Source of the DNA: an uncultured Bacteroides sp.
GTDB lineage: Bacteria; Bacteroidota; Bacteroidia; Bacteroidales; Bacteroidaceae
Assembly: GCF_910585845.1 (NCBI RefSeq)
Contig: NZ_CAJUHF010000001.1
Coordinates: forward strand, 62,001-126,000
DNA: 64,000 nucleotides
Direction of reading: 5' to 3'
How positions within the stretch are numbered: position 1 is the stretch's first letter; each line of letters opens with the position of its first letter. The translations under genes were made by a program, and so were the position numbers. Below the pieces are notes generated by a model. The model had not been told where the DNA came from and did not search any database. It saw nothing but the letters and a program-made list of their open reading frames with translations. Below, in pieces: positions 35,850 through 43,984 of this stretch.

Positions 35850-36226
35850 ACGAGGTAATGGACTTTGAGGAAACAGAATCCTTGAATGAAGATATTTTCG
35901 ATTGTGAATACACCTCAGTAGATGCCGTGATTAATGAGGTCACGGTGTTTACGGGATGTAAGGAAAGACAGACAGAGAACGGAACGAGAACACTAATCGC
36001 CTATGGCGAGGGTATCGGTGCATCCGCTTTCTATACTGATAGTAAGAAGTTGAAAGATGTTGTTTTAGACCCGAAGCGCAAATATCCATTTCGTGCCGTA
36101 ATCAAAGTGGTACGCTATGGAACGATGTACGGGTTTAAGTTCTTTCCACCGAATACTCCAATCACGCAGGAGGATAGGGATAACTTTGAGTATTACAAGC
36201 GAAACAAGTATAAGAAAAACCGATGA
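35846..36226 (+). CDS. Hypothetical phage protein, 126 aa
   Basis: Acidic N-terminus (EVMDFEETESLNEDIFDCE), then a beta-rich region EVTVFTGCKERQTENGTR and GEGIGASAFYTDSKK, with a basic end (KRNKYKKNR). Could be a small OB-like or ssDNA-associated protein; not established. Coupled by overlaps to both neighbours. Confidence 0.58.
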   Translation: MNEVMDFEETESLNEDIFDCEYTSVDAVINEVTVFTGCKERQTENGTRTLIAYGEGIGASAFYTDSKKLKDVVLDPKRKYPFRAVIKVVRYGTMYGFKFFPPNTPITQEDRDNFEYYKRNKYKKNR

Positions 36227-36822
36227 TGGAAGAAAGTTTGAAAGTAGCACAAGGCATAAGCGATTTTGGCTTTATGGTGATAGTGTGCGCTGTGTTTCTC
36301 TGTTTGGCGGCTGCACTTATGGTAGCTTGTTTCAAGTGGTTCAAGTCTATCATTAACGACATGATTAAAAGCAATCAGTCTATGGTAGCCGAACTTCTGA
36401 CGGAAACCAAAACCCAAAATGATATGCTCACTGACATTGCAGAGGGGTTAAGACCCGAAACGCAGTTGCGGATAAAAAACATATCAAGCATTTACTTTGA
36501 CCTTGCCGTTGAGAGGGTTTGCCGTATAATAAAGAAAGTGCGTGAAGAAAACCACATCGCAGACCGTGAAGCCACGAAAGCGAAAGTACACACCTTGATT
36601 ATGAATATGCACGAGGACAGAAACAGCCGATTTGATGCACATTCGTATCGAGGGAAACGATTGTCAAGCTACACTTCGCCCGAATGGATTGAATGGGTAG
36701 AGCAATGTGTGTTGTCAGAGGTTTATGCGGAAACGGTGAACAATGGCAGAGCTTATACCAATGTACAAATGGTATATGACAGAATTAAAATAGATTTTTA
36801 CCATAAATTGAATCAAGAATGA
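36223..36822 (+). CDS. Membrane protein with N-terminal TM, possible holin-linked, 199 aa
   Basis: One strong transmembrane helix at residues ~10-35 (FGFMVIVCAVFLCLAAAL), followed by a coiled-coil-prone charged cytoplasmic part. Lies just before the amidase, the usual place for a holin or lysis regulator, but it is larger than a classic holin and has a single TM. Overlaps the amidase start by 4 bp. Confidence 0.55.
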   Translation: MMEESLKVAQGISDFGFMVIVCAVFLCLAAALMVACFKWFKSIINDMIKSNQSMVAELLTETKTQNDMLTDIAEGLRPETQLRIKNISSIYFDLAVERVCRIIKKVREENHIADREATKAKVHTLIMNMHEDRNSRFDAHSYRGKRLSSYTSPEWIEWVEQCVLSEVYAETVNNGRAYTNVQMVYDRIKIDFYHKLNQE

Positions 36823-37415
36823 AGATACTTATAGACAATGGGCATGGAGAAAATACACCGGGTAAACGCAGCCCGGATGGAACTTTCAGGGAGTATGCCT
36901 ATACAAGAGAAATTGCGGATGAAGTCGTGCGTGAACTGGCTAAACGTGGCTATGTAGCGGAACGCATTGTTAAGGAGAACTTGGACGTGCCTTTGGCTGA
37001 ACGTGCAAGGCGTGTGAACGAGATTTGCGCCCGATATGGAGCTAATAACGTGTTGCTTGTTTCCATCCACTGCAATGCTGCCGGGAATGGCGAATGGATG
37101 AATGCCCGTGGATGGTCTGCCTATACCACTAAGGGCAAAACGAAAGCTGACGAACTGGCAAACCGAATGTATGATGCTGCCGCTTGCTTTATTACCGGGC
37201 AAAAGATTAGGCGTGACTATTCGGATGGCGACCCGGATTGGGAGGAAAATTTTTACATCCTTTCCAAGACGAAATGCCCGGCTGTATTGACGGAAAATTT
37301 CTTCATGGATAACAAGGAAGATATTGCTTACCTTACATCTATGGAGGGGAAACAAAACATTGTGAACACCCACGTAGAGGGTATAATCCAATACATCAAG
37401 GAATATGAGAAATAA
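36819..37415 (+). CDS. N-acetylmuramoyl-L-alanine amidase (Amidase_3), 198 aa
   Basis: Endolysin cutting the amide bond between peptidoglycan sugar and peptide. Motifs: ILIDNGHGENTPGKRSPDG (first zinc His), VSIHCNAAGN (second His), and VLTENFFMDN (catalytic Glu). No signal peptide and no cell-wall-binding domain, so export would need a holin or host lysis factors. Overlaps both neighbours, part of a lysis cassette. Confidence 0.92.
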   Translation: MKILIDNGHGENTPGKRSPDGTFREYAYTREIADEVVRELAKRGYVAERIVKENLDVPLAERARRVNEICARYGANNVLLVSIHCNAAGNGEWMNARGWSAYTTKGKTKADELANRMYDAAACFITGQKIRRDYSDGDPDWEENFYILSKTKCPAVLTENFFMDNKEDIAYLTSMEGKQNIVNTHVEGIIQYIKEYEK

Positions 37416-38022
37416 AGCGTTTTTGATATTAATCGCCCTCTGTGGGCTTTTGATGGCGGTTACCTTTGGGCTATGGGCTTATTGTTCCAAGTTGAAATCA
37501 GAAAAGGAAAGATTGGATGGCAACCAAACCGCCTTGTTGGAGAAAATTAAATTTTACCAAACAGAATCCGGAAAATCCGCTGCTTCTGTACAGGCATTGA
37601 CTTTATCCAAGTCTGAGGTGGAAAAGCATTGTGCCGACTTGACGAATACCGTTAAGGAACTTGACTTGAAAGTAAAGAGGTTACAAGCGGCTTCCACGAA
37701 TGCAACAAAAACGGAGGTGGAGGTACAAACCATAGTTAAGGATAGCATTATATACCGTGATACATCCTATCTTAAAGTCCAAGCAATACGATGGAAAGAC
37801 CCGTGGATAAATGTTGATGGCTTAATCATGCCCGATAAGAAACTGGATTTACGCATACAATCTGTAGATACCCTATTTCAAGTAGTGCATAGAGTGCCTA
37901 AGCAATGGTTGTTTTTCCGATGGGGAACAAAGGCTATTAGGCAAGAAGTTGTAAGTAGCAATCCCCATACCAAAATAGTGTATTCGGAATATATAGAATT
38001 GAAGAAACGGAAAAAGAAATGA
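37405..38022 (+). CDS. Spanin-like DUF6549 protein, 205 aa
   Basis: N-terminal transmembrane anchor (AFLILIALCGLLMAVTFGLW), then a long coiled coil (SKLKSEKERL to KVKRLQAA) and a C-terminal beta region. This resembles DUF6549 proteins after lysis genes in Bacteroides phages, with an i-spanin-like architecture. Overlaps the amidase by 11 bp. Spanin role is inferred. Confidence 0.62.
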   Translation: MRNKAFLILIALCGLLMAVTFGLWAYCSKLKSEKERLDGNQTALLEKIKFYQTESGKSAASVQALTLSKSEVEKHCADLTNTVKELDLKVKRLQAASTNATKTEVEVQTIVKDSIIYRDTSYLKVQAIRWKDPWINVDGLIMPDKKLDLRIQSVDTLFQVVHRVPKQWLFFRWGTKAIRQEVVSSNPHTKIVYSEYIELKKRKKK

Positions 38023-38059
38023 TTAGGTGTTAGTAATAGAGTAGAACTTTTGTTCTGAG

Positions 38060-38090
38060 CCGGGTTCGCTGTGAAGTGCGCCCGGTTTTT
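38060..38090 (+). terminator. Terminator of phage late unit
   Basis: CCGGG (38060) pairs with CCCGG (38081-38085), followed by TTTTT. It closes the lysis operon 38 bp after the last gene. Confidence 0.82.
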
Positions 38091-38091
38091 C

Positions 38092-38122
38092 TTTGTCCTT
38101 TGAAATAAAAGTCATATCTTTG
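38092..38122 (+). promoter_or_regulatory. Consensus promoter at prophage right end
   Basis: TTTG (38092-38095), 19-bp spacer, TATCTTTG (38115-38122), an exact consensus. It fires into non-coding sequence: hairpin ACCGATT/AATCGGT (38127-38145) and a longer stem (TACCCCTG with CAGGGGTA), then the tRNA-like end. Confidence 0.78.
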
Positions 38123-38238
38123 CAGTACCGATTCTGAAAATCGGTGTTGCATTGTACCCCTGTATTCTTCTTTTGGAGAGGCAGGGGTATTCAACAAAAA
38201 TGCAAAAGTTCTACTATAGTTCTACGAAAAATTGAAAT

Positions 38239-38319
38239 AGTCTCGCAAGTGACTGATACTCAAAGTTGGATTAGAAGTTTCCTAAACTTTAGATAGGGGT
38301 TCGATTCCCCTCGGGACTA
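38239..38319 (+). tRNA. tRNA-Arg(CCU) 3' part at attR (tRNA incomplete)
   Basis: From 38274 the sequence folds as anticodon stem GAAGT/ACTTT with loop TTCCTAA (anticodon CCT, U33 present), 4-nt variable loop, T arm AGGGG-TTCGATT-CCCCT, acceptor 3' strand CGGGACT and discriminator A319. A partner AGTCTCG exists at 38239-38245, but the D-arm region is 28 nt with no clear D stem (normal is about 19). This fits a 3' tRNA fragment joined to phage sequence, the expected attR of an element integrated into a tRNA gene. No CCA is encoded. Confidence 0.6.
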
Positions 38320-38334
38320 CTCAGAAAGATGTGA

Positions 38335-38383
38335 GAACCAAAAAGGGGAAGCCGACGATTAATCGGCTTCCCCTTTTTGGTTC
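38335..38383. terminator. Perfect 21-bp hairpin terminator after att site
   Basis: Stem GAACCAAAAAGGGGAAGC.. pairs exactly with ..GCTTCCCCTTTTTGGTTC, 7-nt loop. Likely the original tRNA terminator on the chromosome side. Confidence 0.85.
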
Positions 38384-38398
38384 TTAGGAGATTGTTGT

Positions 38399-38447
38399 TA
38401 AGGAGTTATCGGGAGTGATAACCCTTTTATCTTCCGATAACTCCTTA
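38399..38447 (-). terminator. secDF terminator hairpin
   Basis: TAAGGAGTTATCGG (38399-38412) pairs with CCGATAACTCCTTA (38434-38447), just after the secDF stop on the minus strand. Confidence 0.7.
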
Positions 38448-38456
38448 ATAAATATA

Positions 38457-41400
38457 TTATTTCGTTTTCTCTGCAACCGGTTCAGTAATCTTCTTGTTCT
38501 TCAACATCATGTAAGCAATAGGAGATGCGATGAACGGAGAAGACAACGTACCGAAGACAACACCAAGAATCATAGCGAATGCGAAGCTGCGGATGGAATC
38601 ACCACCAAGGATGAAGATACACAGCAACACAATCAACGTACTCAGTGAAGTATTGATGGTACGAGCCAAAGTCGTGTTCAGAGAATCGTTGAACAACTGC
38701 TTCCTGTCTCGCTTCGGATACAGGTGGAAGAACTCACGTACACGGTCGAAGATAACCACCTTGTCATTGATAGAATAACCGATAGCTGTCAGGATAGCAC
38801 CGATAAACGTCTGGTCAATTTCCAGAGAGAACGGCATCCAGCCCCAGCACAACGAGTAAGCACCAAGGATCATTAATGTATCGCTGGTCAGCGCTGCGAT
38901 GGAACCTACACTATAAGCAATGTTGCGGAAACGGATCAGGATATACAGACCGATGGCAATCAGGGCAAGGAATACAGACCATATTGCGGAAGTCTTGATG
39001 TCGTCGGCAATGCTCGGACCTACTTTTTGTGAACTTACGATACTGCCGCCTGTGTGGTTCTCGCGGTCGATGAATGTCTCCAGCGTGATGTTTTGCGTCA
39101 ACATCGGTTTCAGAGTTTCATACAGGTAGGCTTCGATTTCAGAGTCTACGTTGTTGCCGTCTTCTTCGATGCGGTAGTTCGTGCTGATACGTACGGTTTT
39201 CTTGTCTGTACCGATGGCGATTACACTTACGTTGGCATCACCGAACTTGCTGGAAATCAATGCACGTACCTCTTCTGGCTCTATCGGGTTTTCAAACTGT
39301 ACCTTGAAGTTGCGACCGCCAGTGAAGTCGATGCTTTGGCTCAGGCCACGTACAACGAGCGAACCAATGCAGAAGACAAGGATAACGCCGGCAGTGGTCA
39401 ACCACTTCTTGTTTCCGCCCATGAAGTCGAAATGTACGTTCGCCATCAGGTTCTTGGAAATCTTAGAAGAGAACGTCAGGTTCAGCAACTTGTCTTTACT
39501 CATGAAGTGCTCGTAGAACAAGCGTGTCATGAATACGGCGGTAAAGAATGAAATCAGGATACCGATAATCAATGTCGTGGCGAAACCGCGGATAGGACCT
39601 GTACCGAAGTTGAACAGGATGATACCGGTGATGATAGACGTCAAGTTAGAGTCGAAGATCGCAGAGAACGCATTGGAGTAACCGTCTGCGAGGGCTTTCT
39701 TCACACCCTTGCCGGAACGCAACTCCTCTTTGGTACGTTCGTAGATCAATACGTTGGCATCCACAGCCATACCCAGTGACAATACCATACCGGCGATACC
39801 GGACATGGTCAAGGCTGCCTGGAAAGAAGAGAGGATACCCAGCGTGAAGAACAGGTTCAGAACCAGTGCACAGTTGGCTACCATACCCGGAACGAATCCG
39901 TACATGGAGCACATATAGATCATCAACAGGATTAATGCTACGATGAATGAGAATACACCAGCGTTGATGGAAGCCTGTCCCAGTGACGGACCGACGATGT
40001 CTTCCTGAACGATACGTGCAGGAGCAGGCATCTTACCGGATTTCAATACGTTTGCCAAGTCCTTGGTCTGATCCAATGTGAAGTGACCGGTGATAACAGA
40101 GTTTCCACCCGTAATTTCAGTCTGTACGTTTGGAGCAGAATATACATAGCCGTCCAATACGATGGCAACGCTCTTTCCGATGTTCTGCTTGGTGAGTTGA
40201 GCCCAACGGCGTGCACCGTCAGAGTTCATGGTCATGTTTACGCACGGTTTGCCGTATTGGTCATAGTCGTCCTTGGCATCCACCATGACATCGCCTTCCA
40301 GTGGAGCTTTGCCGTTACGTTCGGTAGAGCGGATAGCGTAAAGTTCGAAAGTCTGTTTCTTCGGATCATATTCAAAAGGAGAAACACCCCATTTCAGTTG
40401 AAGGTCTCTCGGCAGTTCTGCCTGAATCTCTTTCATGGAGAGATAGCGGTTAATGTCTGCCGTATCCTTATAGTTGGCATAAGCTACGACAGGACCTTGT
40501 CCGCTTCCGTTGACTTGCAGGATAGCCAGCAACGGATGCTCTTTCTTGAGCTGTTCCATGTCGAAAGCAGGAGTTTTGTTTTCGCCTTTCAATGCGGCGG
40601 CAAGGCTGTCGGTCTTGCTGATGGTCGTTTCCGCTACTGCGGGAGTTGCAGTTGCGTCGTTTGCTTCTACAGCGTCGTCGTTCTGAGTCTGAGCGGTCAA
40701 AATGCTGCGCAATTTGTTGTCGGCTGCTTGCAGATAGGGAGCAACGTCCTTCGCATTGTATGTTTCCCAAAACTCCAGATTGGCAGAACCTTGTAGTAAC
40801 TTTCTTACACGTTCAGGCTCTTTGATACCCGGAAGTTCCACCATGATACGGCCCATTTTGTCTTCCAAACTTTGGATGTTGGGCTGAACCACACCGAAGC
40901 GGTCGATACGAGTACGGAGTACATTATATGAGTTGTCTACAGCTGCTTTAACTTCTGAACGCAGCACTTTCTCAACTTCTGCATCGGTAGATTTTTGGTT
41001 GACTTTGTCTTTCAATTGTTGCGTGGCGAACAGTTCGGAAAGACGGGCATCCGGAGCTATTCTGTGAAACTCTCTCACAAACAAAGTGATGACGTCATCC
41101 TGGCTTGTGATAGCCTGTTTAGCGGCATTTGACAATGCTTGGTTGAATGCTTCATCGGTTTTGTTGTCGGCCAATACCTTGATTACATCGGGTACGGAAA
41201 CTTCGAGAATGACGTTCATACCGCCCTTCAAGTCCAAACCTAAACTGATTTCCATCTCGCGACACTGTTTCAGTGTCCAGTTGCCGAACCACACTTTCTC
41301 GTTAGCCAGAGAGTCCAGGTAGTCTTGCTCCAACTTCACATCTCCATTTGCATACTCTTTAGCCTTATTGTTGTAGTGGCGAGTAACAAAAGAGAAGGAA

Positions 41401-41465
41401 AGGTAGAACACACATACCAGTGTGAGCAATACTGCAAAAATCCTTACGAATCCTTTGTTTTGCAT
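38457..41465 (-). CDS. secDF: Fused protein translocase subunit SecDF, 1002 aa
   Basis: Inner-membrane complex that uses proton flow to pull proteins through SecYEG. N-terminal TM, then the SecD P1 domain (DLKGGMNVILEV near residue 78), SecD TM block with GMVLSLGMAVDANVLIYERTKEEL, then SecF (SIDFTGGRNFKVQFE; TAIGYSINDKVVIFDRVREF). The two halves are joined as is usual in Bacteroidetes. A -7 box TATATTTG on the minus strand (41531-41524) lies upstream. Length is normal. Confidence 0.97.
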   Translation of the reverse strand: MQNKGFVRIFAVLLTLVCVFYLSFSFVTRHYNNKAKEYANGDVKLEQDYLDSLANEKVWFGNWTLKQCREMEISLGLDLKGGMNVILEVSVPDVIKVLADNKTDEAFNQALSNAAKQAITSQDDVITLFVREFHRIAPDARLSELFATQQLKDKVNQKSTDAEVEKVLRSEVKAAVDNSYNVLRTRIDRFGVVQPNIQSLEDKMGRIMVELPGIKEPERVRKLLQGSANLEFWETYNAKDVAPYLQAADNKLRSILTAQTQNDDAVEANDATATPAVAETTISKTDSLAAALKGENKTPAFDMEQLKKEHPLLAILQVNGSGQGPVVAYANYKDTADINRYLSMKEIQAELPRDLQLKWGVSPFEYDPKKQTFELYAIRSTERNGKAPLEGDVMVDAKDDYDQYGKPCVNMTMNSDGARRWAQLTKQNIGKSVAIVLDGYVYSAPNVQTEITGGNSVITGHFTLDQTKDLANVLKSGKMPAPARIVQEDIVGPSLGQASINAGVFSFIVALILLMIYMCSMYGFVPGMVANCALVLNLFFTLGILSSFQAALTMSGIAGMVLSLGMAVDANVLIYERTKEELRSGKGVKKALADGYSNAFSAIFDSNLTSIITGIILFNFGTGPIRGFATTLIIGILISFFTAVFMTRLFYEHFMSKDKLLNLTFSSKISKNLMANVHFDFMGGNKKWLTTAGVILVFCIGSLVVRGLSQSIDFTGGRNFKVQFENPIEPEEVRALISSKFGDANVSVIAIGTDKKTVRISTNYRIEEDGNNVDSEIEAYLYETLKPMLTQNITLETFIDRENHTGGSIVSSQKVGPSIADDIKTSAIWSVFLALIAIGLYILIRFRNIAYSVGSIAALTSDTLMILGAYSLCWGWMPFSLEIDQTFIGAILTAIGYSINDKVVIFDRVREFFHLYPKRDRKQLFNDSLNTTLARTINTSLSTLIVLLCIFILGGDSIRSFAFAMILGVVFGTLSSPFIASPIAYMMLKNKKITEPVAEKTK

Positions 41466-41523
41466 GTTACGTTTAATTTATTATGATTACTTTTTTAATT
41501 AATTTCTGTTGTATATAAGGCTG

Positions 41524-41531
41524 CAAATATA
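41524..41531 (-). promoter_or_regulatory. Probable secDF promoter -7 box
   Basis: Minus-strand TATATTTG, followed by GC. The -33 element is unclear because of an A-tract. About 59 bp upstream of the start codon. Confidence 0.6.
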
Positions 41532-41555
41532 GTTTTTTTTTCACATTTGGAAGTA

Positions 41556-41720
41556 AGAGCCTGTTTAAATTTTCTTCAAAAAGTTTTTTGTTCAGCTTCT
41601 TTTGAGTCTCTTTTCGGACTGTTTTCTTGTTTTTATTTGTCACATAGCTCACTATACTCCTTATAAAAGCAAGAAAACAGGAACTCTGAAAAAATGCTGA
41701 ATAAAATTCAAACAGGCTCT
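41556..41720. mobile_element. MITE-like 165-bp palindromic element
   Basis: Ends are 18-bp inverted repeats AGAGCCTGTTTAAATTTT (41556-41573) and its near complement (41703-41720), one mismatch. An inner pair CTGTTTTCTTG / CAAGAAAACAG strengthens an overall imperfect hairpin. No ORF and no clear target duplication. Ends resemble insertion-sequence termini of Bacteroidetes. Confidence 0.6.
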
Positions 41721-41781
41721 ATAGCCTCTCTAAATATTTGCACTTGGCAACGAAATTACTGCCTCTATACGGCATCGCTTT

Positions 41782-43866
41782 TTATTTCATTCCGCGGTTT
41801 TTCAACATCGGTTCCAGTTGTGGTTCTGTACCGCGGAATTTCTTGTAAAGCATCATCGGATCTTCGCTGTCGCCTTTTTCGAGGACATTGCTACGGAAGA
41901 GTGTGGCTGTCTGCTTGTCGAAGATACCATTTTCTTTGAAGGCTTCGAAGGCGTCATTGTCCAGTACGTTCGCCCACGAGTAACTGTAGTAACCTGCGGC
42001 ATAACCACCGATGATGTGATTGAAATAGGTGGTGCGGTAACGCGGAGCGATTTCCGGGATAAGTCCCAAACTGGTCATGGCGTCTTTTTCGTATTCCAGC
42101 ACGTCCAGTCCTTTGGTGTCGGTCAGGTTGTGCAGGTTCATATCCAGAATGGCAGCGGCCAGCAGTTCGGTAGTCATGAAGCCTTGGTTGAAGGTCCTCT
42201 GGTTCAGGATCTTTTCGATCAGGCTGTCGGGGATGGTTTCGCCGGTCTGGTAATGTTTGGCATACATCTTCAACACTTCGGGTTCGGTAGCCCAGTGTTC
42301 GTTGATTTGAGAAGGCAGTTCTACGAAGTCGCGTGCTACGTTGGTACCGGAAGTGCCTTTGTAGGCACAGCGGGTCAGCAGTCCGTGCAGGGCATGACCG
42401 AACTCATGGAACAAAGTCTCCACTTCATCGATGGTCAGCAGGGAAGGCATATCGCCTACGGGCTGGGTGAAACTGCATACGTTGCATACCAGCGGACGGA
42501 TGTCACCTTGCTGTTCGCGGTAGTTGCTCATCCATGCGCCTCCGCTTTTGCCCGGACGGGGGAAATAGTCTACGTAGAACACGCCCAGATGCGAGCCGTC
42601 TGCATCTTTCACCTCAAAGACTTCGACGTCGGGATGGTACACAGGGATACCGTCTAGCTTAGTCAGCGTGATGCCGTAGAGCTTGTTAGCGACACTGAAA
42701 GCACCTTCGCGCACATTCTCCAGCTTGAAGTAAGGTTTGATTTCGTCTTCTTCGAGGTTGTATTTCTCTTTGCGGAGTTTCTCGGTGTAATACCACCAGT
42801 CCCATGCTTCCAGTTTCTCGCCTTTGCTTTCTTTATCCATGATTTTCTGCAATTCTGCAGCTTCGGCTTTGGCCTTCGGCAGGGCATAGCTCCAGAGGTT
42901 ATTCAGGAACTCTATGACCGTGGCTGAGTTTTTTGCCATCGTATTGTCCAGTACGAAGTTGGAGTAGCAATCGAAACCTAACAGTTTGGCTTTCTCAAGG
43001 CGCAGGCTGACGATGTCGGTTATGATTTTTTTGTTGTCGTTCTTGTCGTTGTTGTTACCGCGGTTGATGTAGGCTTTGTACATCTGTTCGCGCAAAGGGC
43101 GGTTTGCCGAATATTGCAGGAAGGGGATACGGCTGGCATTACCCAGTGTGAACAGCCATTTGCCCGGTTGCCCGTCTGCGCTTGCTTTCTCGGCTGCGCT
43201 CTGGCGGAACCATTCGGGCAATCCGGCAAGGTCTTCTTCCTTATCTATATACAGTTTGAAGGCGTTGTTCTCGTTCAGCACGTTGTCGCTGAATTTCAGA
43301 CCTAATGTGGAGAGTTGCTTGTTGACTTCGCGCAGGCGTGCTTGTTTCTCGGCAGGAAGGTTGGCGCCGGAACGGACAAATCCTTTGTAGGTCTTCTCCA
43401 ACAGACGTTGTTGTTCGATGGTCAGTTGCAAGGAATCTTTCTGCTGGTATACGGCGCTTACTTTCTTGAAGAGTTCCTGGTTCAGTGAGATGTTGTCGCT
43501 ATGCTCGGACAAGGTGGGGGCGAGTTTGATGGATAGATCGTTCAGTCCGTCCGTTTTTTCCGCATCCGTCATATTATAGAAGATGGCACCGACGCGGTCG
43601 AGTATCGGCGAACTGTTGTCGAAGGCAACGATTACGTTCTCGAATGTCGGAGCTTCCGGGTTGTTTACTATGGCATCGATGTTCGTGTTCTGCTCTTCGA
43701 TACCTTTCATGAAGGCAGGTTCGTAGTGTTCCAGTTTGATCTTGTCGAAAGGCGGTACACCATGTTCGTTCTGGAAATCGGTTAAGAACGGATTACTCTC
43801 CGTTTGCGTGGTACAGGAGTACATCATACAACTTGCTGCTAAAATTAGAATGGATTTTTTGAACAT
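41782..43866 (-). CDS. dcp: M3-family dipeptidyl carboxypeptidase, lipoprotein, 694 aa
   Basis: Zinc peptidase degrading short peptides in the periplasm. Signal with a lipobox-like end (MYSC, Cys18) places it as a lipoprotein. The zinc motif is HEFGHALHGLLT (near residue 480), with a further E in NEHWATEPEVL. The N-terminal part (NPFLTDFQNEHGVPPFDKIK) is the standard M3 start. Full family length. The intergenic region after the start on the 5' side has 21-bp AT-rich repeats. Confidence 0.94.
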   Translation of the reverse strand: MFKKSILILAASCMMYSCTTQTESNPFLTDFQNEHGVPPFDKIKLEHYEPAFMKGIEEQNTNIDAIVNNPEAPTFENVIVAFDNSSPILDRVGAIFYNMTDAEKTDGLNDLSIKLAPTLSEHSDNISLNQELFKKVSAVYQQKDSLQLTIEQQRLLEKTYKGFVRSGANLPAEKQARLREVNKQLSTLGLKFSDNVLNENNAFKLYIDKEEDLAGLPEWFRQSAAEKASADGQPGKWLFTLGNASRIPFLQYSANRPLREQMYKAYINRGNNNDKNDNKKIITDIVSLRLEKAKLLGFDCYSNFVLDNTMAKNSATVIEFLNNLWSYALPKAKAEAAELQKIMDKESKGEKLEAWDWWYYTEKLRKEKYNLEEDEIKPYFKLENVREGAFSVANKLYGITLTKLDGIPVYHPDVEVFEVKDADGSHLGVFYVDYFPRPGKSGGAWMSNYREQQGDIRPLVCNVCSFTQPVGDMPSLLTIDEVETLFHEFGHALHGLLTRCAYKGTSGTNVARDFVELPSQINEHWATEPEVLKMYAKHYQTGETIPDSLIEKILNQRTFNQGFMTTELLAAAILDMNLHNLTDTKGLDVLEYEKDAMTSLGLIPEIAPRYRTTYFNHIIGGYAAGYYSYSWANVLDNDAFEAFKENGIFDKQTATLFRSNVLEKGDSEDPMMLYKKFRGTEPQLEPMLKNRGMK

Positions 43867-43874
43867 GATTAGAT

Positions 43875-43970
43875 TTGATTTATAATTTATAATCTGCGAT
43901 TTACGGTTTATGATTTATAATTCACGGTTTATGATTCATGGTTTATAATTTACGAATCCCCATTTCCCCT
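43875..43970. repeat. 21-bp degenerate AT-rich tandem array
   Basis: Units of about 21 bp starting GATTTATAATT / GATTCATGGTT with TTTATAATTTAC ends. Lies between the EEP-hydrolase stop and the peptidase start. Confidence 0.6.
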
Positions 43971-43984
43971 TTTCCATTTTTCAT

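Larger units (their letters stand above)
38129..38383 (+). ncRNA. Possible ~250-nt structured transcript ending in tRNA-like element
   Basis: No ORF of note. From the promoter at 38092 to the 21-bp terminator at 38335-38383. Contains two strong hairpins in the first 75 nt and the tRNA-Arg-like 3' part. It may be a small phage RNA, or simply an accident of the attachment site joining a phage promoter to a tRNA fragment. Confidence 0.4.

Noticed and set aside
1..38022. Mu-like transposable phage (as in Bacteroides phages that also carry a DGR)
   Set aside because: No transposase genes are seen, and a normal tRNA-type att junction with SPP1/HK97-like packaging and neck genes is present, though the left end is unseen.
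38239..38319. Complete functional tRNA-Arg(CCU)
   Set aside because: The D-arm segment is about nine nucleotides too long and has no proper D stem, so a 3' fragment at an attachment site explains it better.
43875..43970. Replication origin-like AT-rich region
   Set aside because: No DnaA boxes or origin-type genes near; simple 21-bp repeats explain the composition.
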